Of a DNA stretch of 38,727 nt, positions 9,251-19,139 are shown piece after piece. This stretch comes from RGIG8748 sp045539515 (lineage in GTDB: Bacteria; Bacillota; Clostridia; UMGS1810): assembly GCA_045539515.1 (NCBI GenBank), contig JAZQFN010000002.1:1-38727 (forward strand), given 5' to 3'. Every line of letters starts with the position of its first letter. The stretch's first letter is position 1. Under the pieces are notes generated by a model that was not told the DNA's origin, did not search any database, and saw only the letters and a program-made list of their open reading frames with translations. Both the position numbers and the translations under genes were made by a program.

Positions 9251-9278
9251 TTAACAGAGTTATTTTGAATACTATAAT
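9251..9278 (+). promoter_or_regulatory. probable promoter of the VanW-domain lipoprotein
   Basis: TTAACA at 9251-9256 and a perfect TATAAT at 9273-9278 with a 16-base spacer. Other TATAAT strings nearby (9214, 9242, 9310) lack a properly spaced -35, so this pair is preferred. Confidence 0.5.
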
Positions 9279-9335
9279 GTTATTTTTATGAAGATAGTGT
9301 TATAGTATTTATAATAAAGGCAGGTAGTTTGTATT

Positions 9336-11075
9336 ATGGGTAGAGTAATGTCAAATATTAAAAGTGTAATTGCGTTTGGCATCATAGGTGTACTTTTATT
9401 GTACCTTACAGGATGTGGACAGGACACTCTGGAAGGGAGCAATCTTATAGCAGAGGGAGTAATGGTCAGTTCTGTAAATATTGGCGGTATGACTGTGGAA
9501 GAAGCCGCAAAAGCACTTGAAAAGCAAGCTGTTAAAACAGATAATGTTGTGCTTGATTTTGAATGTGAGGGTGCTCGTTTCTCTGTTTCTTCAGAGGAAC
9601 TTGCGCTTAAATACGATGCTTTGAAAACCGCAGAACGCGCATATGCTGTAGGCAGAGGAGAAAATGAACAAGAAAATAAGAAGGTTATCAAAACAGCAAG
9701 GGATAAAGGCTACAGCATAAATCCGGTATTTATCTTTGACGAAAGTAAACTTCTTCTTATAGCTAACGATTATTGTGCTGATAAAATATCTGACCCATCT
9801 CCCATGAACGTGGAAATAGGCGAGGATTGCCTTATTGTGACAAATGCTGTGTCTGGTATGGTTATAAATATGCAAAAGGCAAGAAATGCAATTGAACAGG
9901 AACTTGCAGACTTAAAATCTGACAAAGCTGTAAAACTTTATATAGAGGAGGTTACTCCAAAAAATCTAACCTTTGACCAATTCAAGAAGGAATATTTAAG
10001 GGAAGCTAAAGATGCTGTTTACACCAAAAACGGGGACAGTCACAACATAGAGCCTGAAGTTATAGGTATAAGTTTTGATGAAGCAGAAGCAAAAAAAATA
10101 TTTGATGCCAATGCAAAATCAACTACACCCTATACTATACCTGCAGAAATAACACGACCGGTGGTTACAGCCAGAGCTTTAGAGGATAAATATGTCAATA
10201 ATATTCTGGCATCATATACCACTTCGTTTGCCGGCAGCTCTCAGGGCAGATGCACCAACATTGAGCTTGCATGCTCCAAAATTGACGGATATGTACTTAA
10301 CCCCGGAGACAGATTTTCTTACAACAGAGTTGTAGGCCCCAGAACCGCTGCTGCCGGATTTAAAATGGCTCATGTTTACGTGGCAAACCAGGTTGTGGAC
10401 GGAATAGGCGGTGGTATCTGTCAGGTTTCTTCCACGCTTTACAATGCACAGGTTATGGCAGATTTAAAGACGGTGTCCCGTACCAATCATTCCATGCCTG
10501 TAAGCTATGTACCTCTTGGAAGAGATGCTACTGTTTCTTACGGAAGTATAGATTATGTTTTTGAGAATAATAAGTCGTATCCTATAAGTATTAGGTGTAC
10601 TATATCCGGCACCAATCTTACTGTTTCCATTGTAGGCTCTGAGCCTATGGATTATACAGTGGAGTTTGTTTCGTCATATAATTCTTCTGTACCGTTTGCA
10701 ACCGTTAAGACCGACGACCCCAACCTTCCGGCAGGGGAGGAAAAGATAATAACCGCAGGTTCTAATGGTTCTGTATACGATAGCTACAGAGTATACAAAA
10801 AAGACGGAAAGGAATATGACAGAAAGTATGAGTCAAAGAGCCGTTATCAGCCTACAACTCAAAAAATTGCCGTAGGTACAATGACTGCGGAACCTTCTGA
10901 AGAAGACAAGCCGGAGGATACCTCACCAAAATCCACGGAATCCGAAGGACAACCCACCGAAGGTAATCCCATTGAAGAAAATTCTTCCGAAATTCCGGAA
11001 CCCCCGACAGATAATGAACCCGAAGAAATAGAAGCTACCGCCACAATTGAAGATACAGACATACAGGAAGAATAG
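9336..11075 (+). CDS. VanW-domain lipoprotein with G5 domain
   Basis: Envelope protein of the VanW/YoaR group; the biochemical role of VanW domains is not firmly established. The N-terminus is a lipoprotein signal peptide with lipobox LTGC, lipidated Cys at residue 27. A peptidoglycan-binding-4-like region spans about residues 45-205. The VanW domain covers about residues 285-445, with the hallmark stretch GIGGGICQVSSTLYNA. A G5-like domain follows (about 450-525), then an acidic Glu/Pro/Thr/Ser-rich tail to residue 579 that looks like a disordered wall spacer. The start at 9336 is supported by GGTAG about 8 bases upstream; a second ATG four codons later is possible. It stands alone between two terminators. 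Confidence 0.9.
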   Translation: MGRVMSNIKSVIAFGIIGVLLLYLTGCGQDTLEGSNLIAEGVMVSSVNIGGMTVEEAAKALEKQAVKTDNVVLDFECEGARFSVSSEELALKYDALKTAERAYAVGRGENEQENKKVIKTARDKGYSINPVFIFDESKLLLIANDYCADKISDPSPMNVEIGEDCLIVTNAVSGMVINMQKARNAIEQELADLKSDKAVKLYIEEVTPKNLTFDQFKKEYLREAKDAVYTKNGDSHNIEPEVIGISFDEAEAKKIFDANAKSTTPYTIPAEITRPVVTARALEDKYVNNILASYTTSFAGSSQGRCTNIELACSKIDGYVLNPGDRFSYNRVVGPRTAAAGFKMAHVYVANQVVDGIGGGICQVSSTLYNAQVMADLKTVSRTNHSMPVSYVPLGRDATVSYGSIDYVFENNKSYPISIRCTISGTNLTVSIVGSEPMDYTVEFVSSYNSSVPFATVKTDDPNLPAGEEKIITAGSNGSVYDSYRVYKKDGKEYDRKYESKSRYQPTTQKIAVGTMTAEPSEEDKPEDTSPKSTESEGQPTEGNPIEENSSEIPEPPTDNEPEEIEATATIEDTDIQEE

Positions 11076-11081
11076 TAAATC

Positions 11082-11128
11082 ACAAAGCTGTCAATACCGT
11101 GTAAGCGGTATGACAGCTTTGTTTTTTT
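11082..11128 (+). terminator. strong terminator after the VanW-domain gene
   Basis: Outer arms acaaagctgtca (11082-11093) and tgacagctttgt (11111-11122) continue into an inner stem, taccg/cggta, with one bulged A, giving about 17 base pairs. Seven T residues follow at 11122-11128. Confidence 0.93.
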
Positions 11129-11160
11129 GTGTGATAATACGGTGAAAAATATTATTTTTC

Positions 11161-11189
11161 TTGATTATGTATTTTCTTTATAGTATAAT
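11161..11189 (+). promoter_or_regulatory. promoter of the polysaccharide lyase operon
   Basis: TTGATT at 11161-11166 and a perfect TATAAT at 11184-11189 are separated by 17 bases. Transcription would start near 11196, about 53 bases before the first lyase start codon. It lies directly after a strong terminator, so it is the likely start of the whole downstream unit. No regulator gene or clear operator was found beside it. Confidence 0.75.
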
Positions 11190-11248
11190 AAATAATGGAT
11201 TAACATCGGATTGCTGTATGACATTATATTATGCAGGAGGGAATACAA

Positions 11249-13948
11249 ATGGAATTTAACAAGGTTTATGATTTGCCATATGGTCTTGAGATGCCATATA
11301 TGCCATCGGAAGGATATGCATCTATTCAGAATCCTCCCAACTTTACATGGAAAAACGATAATGATGCCGTAAACTACAATATAAAGGTTTGTACAGACAA
11401 GGCTTTGGAAAAAGTCATGTATAGTATGGAGGGTGTACAGAATAATTACTGTAACTTTGACAGAATTTTTGACACCGAAAAAACATACTTCTGGTCTGTA
11501 CGTGCAAATTATGCCGACGGTACACTGGGAGAGTGGAGTCCTGCCATAAGCTTCCGTATAAGAAAGGATGCTCATCCCTTTGCGGTAGCTCCCATAGATG
11601 AACTTCTTAAAAAGATTCCCGCATCCCACCCCAGAGTGCTTGTAACCCCCGACACCTTGGAGGAATTCAGAGGTTATAAGGACAAGAACCCGGGAGCGAA
11701 AAAGATATATGACTATTTCGTGAACCGTGCGGAAGAATATGTTTCTCAGTACAAAGAAGGGAAAATTGACTTTGAAGAAACAGTTTTCTACACAGAATTT
11801 GGGCCCGAATATGCCGAATGGGGAATGTATCTGCAGAAGTTCCGCTGGGAATCTCTCACCTTAAGCGGTATATGTGATGTTTGTGCCTATGCCTATCTTA
11901 TGACAGGAAGAAAAGAATTTGCCGAGGTTGCAAAAAAAGGACTTCTTGCTATGAGCGAGTGGTGTGTAAAAAGAGATGAAAACGGAAATATAATATACGA
12001 CGAAAACGGAAAAATGATGTATGACCCCGATGGACATACTTCCTATAAAAATCAGGATCAGGTGCACAGACAGCTTGCCTACAGAAGTGCTATGGCATAC
12101 GACTGGATTTACGACACCTTATCTAAAGAAGAAAAAGAAAAAATCCTGAATATGCTGGATATCCGTACTTCGGTTATGGATTACCTTATGGGTGCTCTTT
12201 CCAGAGATCCCTATGATTCCCACGGCTGGACAGCATTTGGTTACATAGGCATTATTGCCATTGCAACTTACGGAGAAATCCCCAAGGCAAATATGTACCT
12301 TAAGGAAATTATCCCTGCATATACCGCCATCCTTCCTCCTTGGAGCTATCAGGACGGCGGATGGAGTCAGGGTACAGATTACTGGCAGTACAGCACCTTC
12401 TTTGCACAGGAGTTTATGGATGTGCTTGCAAGAGCCGGAGTGCTTAATCTTTACGATGAAGCCTGGGCAAGAAATGAATATCTCTGGAGCCTATATGCAT
12501 ATCCTGCAGGCTCTTACGGTTCCTTTGGCGACCAGTCCAACAGAATGTTCCCCGGTGCTAACAAGAGAGAGCCTTTCTCGGCATCTACCCTTATGAACCA
12601 CGCATACTACAGCAATAACCCTTATGCTCTGTGGCTTGCCAAGGAAATAGGTACAGAGTTTGACACTATGTTCGACTCTTACTTTACCGAGGCAGCATCG
12701 GTTGAGGCAAAATCTCCCTCCGATCACCCTCTGGCACATTGGTTTAAGGACATAGACTGGGTTGTAATGACAGATTCCCTGGAGGACAGAGAAAGGGTGC
12801 AGATGACCTTTAAATCATCGCCCTACGGTTCCTTTAACCATTCCCATCCCGACCAGAATGCCTTTATAATTCAGGCATACGGCGAAAACCTTGCCATTAA
12901 GGGCGGATACTATGATGCATATCATACAATTCACGATTCCACAATTACAAGGGCAACCTTCAGCCACAACACAATTACCGTAGACGGTGCAAAAGGTCAG
13001 AGTGATGATAACTTCCAGGCAAAAGGCAAAATTTTATCCTTTGCCAACTGCGAGGATTTTGCTTCTGTAACCGGTGATGCAACAAGCGCCTACAACAATG
13101 TAAGGGTAGGTAACTTTACAAAAACTCCCGAGGCACTTCAGGGTGAGCTTGATAAATTTACAAGAACAATGCTATATCTTCGTCCCGACGTGTTTATAAC
13201 TGTGGATAAGCTTAAAGCAAAGGATAAGTCCTCATTTGAATGGTGGCTTAACTCCGAGCACAAAATGAACTATTCAGATAACGAAGCCTATATTAAAGAA
13301 GGTAAAGCCTGCCTTGATGCAAAAATTCTGTATCCTGAAAACGTAAAGGCAAAATACTACGAGGGCTTTGTAAGTCCCATAGACGGCAAGCACTATCCGG
13401 CAACAGGCAGATGCCTTGGCTGGAATGAGCAGGATAAGATATGCTTCTGCACAGAGAATGTGGATAAAACAGCTATAGTTTCCCTTATGAATGTGCATAA
13501 AGACGGAGAGACACCTAGGGAATATACAGTTTACAAAAACGATAAGGTAATGAAGCTTATCTTTGAAACTGCAACAGTTTATATAAATCTTACCGAAAAA
13601 GCCGTTTCTTCAGACAACATAACCTTTGACGGCGATGCAGTTGTAATATCCCAAGACGGATATATGCTTGCAAACGGAACATCCCTTGATGCCAATGGAA
13701 AACAGGTTATAAAATCCACAGAAAAAACCACCTGTATTGTAAGCGGTGGGGGATTGTCATTTGCATCCGACAGCAAGGATTGCAAGATAGAAATTAGTAA
13801 AGAATATTTTGATATAGAATCAAAAGAAGAAGTTTGTGATGTATTCGGAAATTCCATTGACCTTAAAGGCGGTGCAGAAATAGCAGTAAAAGAGGGTATA
13901 GTTGAAGTTACCGCACAAAAGGGTTATTACGAATGGATTATTAAATGA
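11249..13948 (+). CDS. heparinase II/III-like polysaccharide lyase, no signal peptide (paralogue A)
   Basis: Predicted PL21-like lyase that cleaves uronic-acid-containing glycans by beta-elimination. AGGAGGG lies 8 bases before the ATG at 11249. The N-terminus (MEFNKVYDLPYG) has no signal peptide or membrane segment, so it should be cytoplasmic. A DUF4962-type beta-sandwich with NPPNFTW covers about residues 20-115. The helical barrel carries candidate catalytic residues H325 (SHGWTAFG) and Y378 (QGTDYWQYS). The C-terminal beta domain has H531/H533 (NHSHPDQN), D556 (GGYYDAY) and H573 (SHNTITVDG), which match the pattern of heparinase II metal-site residues; exact equivalence is inferred. At 899 residues it lacks the long C-terminal half of its two neighbours. 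It is intact and heads the operon. Substrate is unknown; no sulfatase is nearby. Confidence 0.85.
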   Translation: MEFNKVYDLPYGLEMPYMPSEGYASIQNPPNFTWKNDNDAVNYNIKVCTDKALEKVMYSMEGVQNNYCNFDRIFDTEKTYFWSVRANYADGTLGEWSPAISFRIRKDAHPFAVAPIDELLKKIPASHPRVLVTPDTLEEFRGYKDKNPGAKKIYDYFVNRAEEYVSQYKEGKIDFEETVFYTEFGPEYAEWGMYLQKFRWESLTLSGICDVCAYAYLMTGRKEFAEVAKKGLLAMSEWCVKRDENGNIIYDENGKMMYDPDGHTSYKNQDQVHRQLAYRSAMAYDWIYDTLSKEEKEKILNMLDIRTSVMDYLMGALSRDPYDSHGWTAFGYIGIIAIATYGEIPKANMYLKEIIPAYTAILPPWSYQDGGWSQGTDYWQYSTFFAQEFMDVLARAGVLNLYDEAWARNEYLWSLYAYPAGSYGSFGDQSNRMFPGANKREPFSASTLMNHAYYSNNPYALWLAKEIGTEFDTMFDSYFTEAASVEAKSPSDHPLAHWFKDIDWVVMTDSLEDRERVQMTFKSSPYGSFNHSHPDQNAFIIQAYGENLAIKGGYYDAYHTIHDSTITRATFSHNTITVDGAKGQSDDNFQAKGKILSFANCEDFASVTGDATSAYNNVRVGNFTKTPEALQGELDKFTRTMLYLRPDVFITVDKLKAKDKSSFEWWLNSEHKMNYSDNEAYIKEGKACLDAKILYPENVKAKYYEGFVSPIDGKHYPATGRCLGWNEQDKICFCTENVDKTAIVSLMNVHKDGETPREYTVYKNDKVMKLIFETATVYINLTEKAVSSDNITFDGDAVVISQDGYMLANGTSLDANGKQVIKSTEKTTCIVSGGGLSFASDSKDCKIEISKEYFDIESKEEVCDVFGNSIDLKGGAEIAVKEGIVEVTAQKGYYEWIIK

Positions 13949-13978
13949 TAAATAAGGAAAAGAAATGAGGAAAAAGAA

Positions 13979-14542
13979 ATGAGGAAAAAGTTTTGTGCAG
14001 CATTGCTTGTGGTTGTGATGCTTGTGTCACTTCTGCCCATGGGGGTATTTGCGGCAGAACACACATGGCCCACATACAACACCACAAACAGAATGCCTTT
14101 CCGCCCAGAGCATGGCTATGTGTCCCAGCAGAATCCGCCAACTTTTACGTGGAATAATGTGGGTGGAAATGCTTCAAGCTATGAGCTTGAGGTATACAAA
14201 GGCTACAAAGAGGAAGATGCTCTTGCTGTAACTCCGGCATATTCCAAAACCGGCATAAAGGATAACTACTTTAATATGCCCGAAACCCTTGAAGCGGGTG
14301 AGTATTACTGGTGGAGAGTACGATATATTCACAAATCAGGCACAGCAAGTGACTGGACCGAGCCGAGGAAATTTCGTATAGACCCGGATGCCTATGAGTT
14401 TACATCTCCCGATATAGATACTCTTCTTGGCAGAATTCCCACCGAGCACCCGAGAATTCTTACAACTCCCGAAAATTTGGAGGAATTCAAAACTACAGAA
14501 AAGACAGCGAAACCTCCTATGCGGTATACGAAAGCTTTATAA
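13979..14542 (+). CDS. secreted heparinase-like lyase B, N-terminal piece (frameshifted)
   Basis: First 187 residues of a large secreted lyase. A classic signal peptide (basic MRKK, hydrophobic core, cleavage near VFA-AEH at residues 25-26) is followed by the DUF4962-type sandwich (YVSQQNPPTFTW) and the conserved HPRILTTPENLEEF. After the Phe codon the frame goes out of register at an A-run (14489-14492). The next frame reads on as YRKDSETSYAVYESF, matching the EEF-GYKDKNPGAKKIYDYF stretch of paralogue A. Restoring one A would give one open frame to 19119, 1713 residues. The last 16 residues before the stop are therefore out of frame. The start lies 30 bases after paralogue A and overlaps the stop of a five-codon ORF. 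Confidence 0.85.
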   Translation: MRKKFCAALLVVVMLVSLLPMGVFAAEHTWPTYNTTNRMPFRPEHGYVSQQNPPTFTWNNVGGNASSYELEVYKGYKEEDALAVTPAYSKTGIKDNYFNMPETLEAGEYYWWRVRYIHKSGTASDWTEPRKFRIDPDAYEFTSPDIDTLLGRIPTEHPRILTTPENLEEFKTTEKTAKPPMRYTKAL

Positions 14543-14748
14543 ACTCTGCAAATAACTATGTAAGCAGGTATAAGGCAGGCACTCTTGACTTAAGTGAGCC
14601 TGCATATGCTCCACCCGAGGGGGCAACGGCTGCAGAGCTTGGTGTATACAGCCAGCAGTACAGAGGTAAGGTAACAACTCTTGCAACCTACTCAAGAAAT
14701 GCCGCCTTTGCATATCTTCTGGCAGATGAAAGCAATGCCAACAGGGAT

Positions 14749-17700
14749 ATGTATGCCAAAGTGGCAAAGGAAGCTATGATGAGTGCCCTGCCCATAAGCT
14801 ATAAAAAGGATCCTTATGGTGATATGGCTTATGACACAAATCATCCTGCGTCCTATGAAAAGCAGGATCAGATTTTCCGTGAAATAACCTACAGATGTGC
14901 CATGGCATACGACTGGATTCATGATACTCTCACCAAAGATGAGAAGGAATTTATACTTTCCTATATTAAAAGAAGAGTTGAATACATGGGCGTTACAAAG
15001 AGCCTGTTCACCAAGCTTGAAAGCAGTCCCTATGAATCTCACGGATGGACAGCCTTTGGCTTTTTGGGTATTACAGCCATTGCAACCTATGGCGAAATTC
15101 CTGAAGCAGAGGAATGGCTTAAAATTATAATCCCTGCATACACTGCTATGCTTCCGCCCTGGAGCTATCAGGATGGCGGCTGGTGTCAGGGTACCGATTA
15201 CTGGCAGTACTCTACCATGACAAACCATGAGTTTATGGATGTACTTGCATTGGGCGGCATTATAGACCTGTACAAGAATGCCTGGGCGCAGAATGAGTAT
15301 CTCTGGACACTCTATGCTTACCCCAACGGCTCCTACGGTTCCTTTGGTGACCAGTCCAACAGAACCAAGGCATCCACCGGCTACAGTATGAACTCCGTGG
15401 CAAACGAAGCATATTTTAACAAAAGCGGCATAGGTAAGTGGCTTGTAGAAAGCTTTGGAAGCAAATTTAACCTTGGCTATCTGGACAGCTACTACACCTC
15501 AATGCTTGATGATATAGAATCAGAGCCTCCCACGGAATATCCTCTCGGACACAAGTTTAAGGATATCGGCTGGGCGGTTATGACCGATTCTCTGGAAGAC
15601 CCGGGCAGAATACAGATGACCTTTAAGTCCTCCTACTGGGGTTCCTTTAATCACTCTCATCCCGACCAGAATTCCTTTATTATTCAGGCATATGGCGAAA
15701 ACCTTGCCAATAAGAGCGGTTACTACGATGCTTACCACACAGAGCACGACTCCACCATTACAAGACCTTCCTTTGCCCACAACACCATTACCGTAGACGG
15801 TGGCAAGGGTCAACTTGATGACACCATGGAGGCAAAGGGTTCTCTTACTCAGTTTGTAACTCAGATGGACTTTGACTCTGTAACCGGTGATGCCACAGCG
15901 GCTTATCGCTATGTAGACGGAAATGCAATTGCAGATACCAACAAAACTCCCGACACCGTAAAGGGAAGACTGGATAAGTATGTCCGCAGTATTATTTACA
16001 TCCGTCCCGGTGTGTTTGTGGTTATAGATGACCTTAAGGCATACAACAGTGCAAACGGCGGTAAATCCTCCTTTGAATGGTGGCTTAACGCTGAGCATGA
16101 AATAGAATATGACGACAACTATGCTCTCATTTCCGAGGGTGCGGCTCGCCTTGAAGCAAATGTGGTTTATCCCAAAAACACCACAGCTACATACTATGAC
16201 GGCTTCTATAGCCCAATAGATAATAAGCATTATCCCGCTTCCGGTAACTATGTGGGCAAAAACGAACAGCGCAGAGTAAAATTTGCCACCGATAAGGTTT
16301 CCCAAACCAAGATGGTAGTTACCATGAGTGTGTTTAAAGAGGATGAACAGGCAATGCCTGTGTCTACAGAGTATGCCGCTGATGGCTCCTACCTTAAGCT
16401 TACCTTTGGGGACGGAACCGTGTGTCTTGTAAATCTCGGGGAGAGCGACACCGAGGTTTCCGACGGCATCTACACCTTTACAGGCGATGCCTTAACCTAC
16501 AATGACTACAGCTTTGTTCTTACCAACGGTATAAAGGTTACACAGCAGAAAACTGCAGGCAGCAGAAAGACTCTTGTGGAATCTAAGAGACCTCTTACCA
16601 TTGCTATGGGTCACAATCAGATTGCCTTTGATGTTGTAGGTCAGGGTGATGACAACGACAAGGCAACAAAGCTTATAGCCCTATACAACGGAACCGAATT
16701 TGTAGATATCAATTCCAAGGAAGAACTTGTAGACCTTAAGGGAAGAGTACCTTCACCCGAAACTGGATTTGTCGCTTGTGAAGTCAGATCAACAAAAATA
16801 AGACTCTGGCCCGATGAAGGAAGCTATACTCTCCTTGCCAGCGGTTCAAGCGTAAGTGTGGAGGGTATGGTGCCAAAGAATGTGGCTCTGAAACGAATAG
16901 ACGACAGTACAATGAATGTGGTCTGGGACAAGAAGGAAGCCTATGATTATGACATAATTATAAACGGCACAATATACGAAAATGTGTCTTCTCCCTATGA
17001 ACTGGATGTATCCGGTGAAGAATCTGTATACAGTATAGCCGTAAGAGCAAAATCCGGTAACATTTTAAGTAACTGGAGTAACTTTGTGTTTATGTCGCCC
17101 TTTATAGAAAATACATATTCCCACGTCAACTTTACAAGACCCGAGGGAAAAATCAAGGCAGAGGTGTTCTCGCCAAATCCCGGCAAGGATGACCTTAAGC
17201 TAACTCTTGCTGTGTACGACAGCAAGGATGCACTTTTGGGAATGTATCCTCTTGAAGAGAAAAACAATGTATATACTGTAACCGTTGATGCACCTGAGGA
17301 TGCCAATGCAAAGGTATTTTTATGGAAGAGCGACAAGATAGACCCTGCAGCACCTATGGCGGTATTTAATTCTAATAATCTTGGTTTAAAGAGCATCAAA
17401 GCAGACGGTGTTGAAATATCCGGATATTCTGATACTAAAGACGAATACACTCTTAAGCTGGATGCAGGAAATATCCGTATGCCTGCCATTACTGCATCTC
17501 CACGGGATAATGCAACAAGAGTAAATATAACTCACGACTATCCAAATATGTGTTCGTACATAACTCTTATTGCTCAGGATGAAACCCGAAGAGTAGTAAC
17601 CGTAAATTATGAGCTTGAATACGAGGACATCCACGTAGTTGCAGGTGCCGACACCGAAGCGGACTTTAAGGATGACACCGGCAGAGCCATGAAAGACGGT

Positions 17701-19119
17701 GTCTATGACGGAAAGGTATCTTCATCTGCTGTAGGAACCCTGACCTGGGATATTGTAAAGGTGGACAAAGCCTTTGGCACCGAGACTCACCTTGCAAGTA
17801 AGGAAAAAGATATTAAGGTGTATACCAATATTGCACCTCACTTAAGTGATGGAACCTGGGGCTCAAGACTCACAAGCGACAGAGAACCAAATAACGGAAA
17901 TCATACGGAATATACCAATCCTCCCAGGGAGTATTGGGGCTATGATCACATACTTTTCCCAAATGCGGAATTCTGCTCACTTGAAGGGAATTATAGCGGC
18001 GCAAGCATACACAATGCAAAGGCAAACTTTAGCCTTTCGGAAAGCGCAGAAATCGTAATTCTTGCAAAGAGTGCCAACGATAATCTCATAGAACAGGGCT
18101 TTACCAGAGAAGTTCTGACAGATACCTCCAGCGGAAGATACACCGATTCGGTAGGGATAGAAGATGTATACTACAATGTATACCTTTTGGGAAAAAGCCC
18201 GGACGATGTAGGCAGCGACAGAAGACCCAAGACCTATGAAATTGCAGAGGATTGGGTGGATGTAAATTCCATAAAAGGCAACAGCACACTTCAGGATTAC
18301 ATAGATAACGGCTATGTAAAGGACAATTTTGTGGAAAACGGTTCCTGTCTTAAATATACAAACGCTGTAATGTATGTATATAACTATGCCTACAAAAAGA
18401 CAGTTGATGTTACTGACGGTAACACGGAAGTAATTATTGATTTTGGAAATTACGATTCTGTTGCCAACCGTATGATAATGGTAGTGCGTCCCGTAACTCC
18501 CCGTATGCCCATAGACAATTTTGTGTATAACGGTGCATTGAGATTTTCTGACCTTACAGACGCACAAAAAGGTACAGACAATGCCAGCGGTCATACATAT
18601 CTTACCGCCTATGCAAAGCTCCCGGTAGCAAGAATTTTCACCGAGGATACATTTGCATACATTGATAACTCAAGCTACACCATTACAGGTATTGACCCTA
18701 TGCTTGGCATAGAAGGAGCATGGTTTATACCTCCTCACTATAATGTGGCAAGCACATCTTCTATCAACAGTTGGATGAGAGCTTACTACTACGGACTTGG
18801 CTCCTGCGGCGGTTATGAGTATCCTGCCTTTGACAATACTCCCCAGCCTATGTACGAATTTGATTTAAATACCGATTCTACATTATATATATTAACCTAC
18901 GGTGATAAGCCTGCATTTATAGACGACACCTGGCAATGTATACAGCTTTCCAAAAGTGCATTTACCGTAGACGGTGTTTCGGCAAAGTTTACCACTATGT
19001 ATATGAAGCATATAGATGTGGAAGAAGGCACACCGGTAAGAGTTTCTGCTCTTACTCCGGGAACAGGCTCCACCTCGACCGGTACATACTTTATGCTCAT
19101 AAAGCCCGACTATAAATAA
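14749..19119 (+). CDS. secreted heparinase-like lyase B, main piece (frameshifted)
   Basis: The frame is open from about 14494, and 14749 is only its first Met with no good ribosome-binding site, so this is the rest of the gene starting at 13979. Numbering the repaired protein (1713 residues), the lyase barrel holds H355 (SHGWTAFG) and a QGTDYWQYS tyrosine. The beta domain has NHSHPDQN and HNTITVDGG. Then come a fibronectin-III-like domain (about 963-1039, YENVSSPYELDV), a cadherin-like sandwich (about 1134-1214) and a C-terminal region of roughly 500 residues that I do not recognise, shared with lyase C. It would act outside the cell on a polymer. No sorting signal, SLH domain or dockerin is visible at the C-terminus. 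Apart from the lesion the reading frame is clean, so inactivation is recent or is a sequence error. Confidence 0.82.
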   Translation: MYAKVAKEAMMSALPISYKKDPYGDMAYDTNHPASYEKQDQIFREITYRCAMAYDWIHDTLTKDEKEFILSYIKRRVEYMGVTKSLFTKLESSPYESHGWTAFGFLGITAIATYGEIPEAEEWLKIIIPAYTAMLPPWSYQDGGWCQGTDYWQYSTMTNHEFMDVLALGGIIDLYKNAWAQNEYLWTLYAYPNGSYGSFGDQSNRTKASTGYSMNSVANEAYFNKSGIGKWLVESFGSKFNLGYLDSYYTSMLDDIESEPPTEYPLGHKFKDIGWAVMTDSLEDPGRIQMTFKSSYWGSFNHSHPDQNSFIIQAYGENLANKSGYYDAYHTEHDSTITRPSFAHNTITVDGGKGQLDDTMEAKGSLTQFVTQMDFDSVTGDATAAYRYVDGNAIADTNKTPDTVKGRLDKYVRSIIYIRPGVFVVIDDLKAYNSANGGKSSFEWWLNAEHEIEYDDNYALISEGAARLEANVVYPKNTTATYYDGFYSPIDNKHYPASGNYVGKNEQRRVKFATDKVSQTKMVVTMSVFKEDEQAMPVSTEYAADGSYLKLTFGDGTVCLVNLGESDTEVSDGIYTFTGDALTYNDYSFVLTNGIKVTQQKTAGSRKTLVESKRPLTIAMGHNQIAFDVVGQGDDNDKATKLIALYNGTEFVDINSKEELVDLKGRVPSPETGFVACEVRSTKIRLWPDEGSYTLLASGSSVSVEGMVPKNVALKRIDDSTMNVVWDKKEAYDYDIIINGTIYENVSSPYELDVSGEESVYSIAVRAKSGNILSNWSNFVFMSPFIENTYSHVNFTRPEGKIKAEVFSPNPGKDDLKLTLAVYDSKDALLGMYPLEEKNNVYTVTVDAPEDANAKVFLWKSDKIDPAAPMAVFNSNNLGLKSIKADGVEISGYSDTKDEYTLKLDAGNIRMPAITASPRDNATRVNITHDYPNMCSYITLIAQDETRRVVTVNYELEYEDIHVVAGADTEADFKDDTGRAMKDGVYDGKVSSSAVGTLTWDIVKVDKAFGTETHLASKEKDIKVYTNIAPHLSDGTWGSRLTSDREPNNGNHTEYTNPPREYWGYDHILFPNAEFCSLEGNYSGASIHNAKANFSLSESAEIVILAKSANDNLIEQGFTREVLTDTSSGRYTDSVGIEDVYYNVYLLGKSPDDVGSDRRPKTYEIAEDWVDVNSIKGNSTLQDYIDNGYVKDNFVENGSCLKYTNAVMYVYNYAYKKTVDVTDGNTEVIIDFGNYDSVANRMIMVVRPVTPRMPIDNFVYNGALRFSDLTDAQKGTDNASGHTYLTAYAKLPVARIFTEDTFAYIDNSSYTITGIDPMLGIEGAWFIPPHYNVASTSSINSWMRAYYYGLGSCGGYEYPAFDNTPQPMYEFDLNTDSTLYILTYGDKPAFIDDTWQCIQLSKSAFTVDGVSAKFTTMYMKHIDVEEGTPVRVSALTPGTGSTSTGTYFMLIKPDYK

Positions 19120-19139
19120 TAAATGAGAGAAGGAAAGCA

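Noticed and set aside
15520..16305. 261-codon minus-strand ORF inside lyase B
   Set aside because: It is opposite conserved heparinase motifs; the hydrophobic composition is what the reverse complement of this codon use produces, not a real membrane protein.
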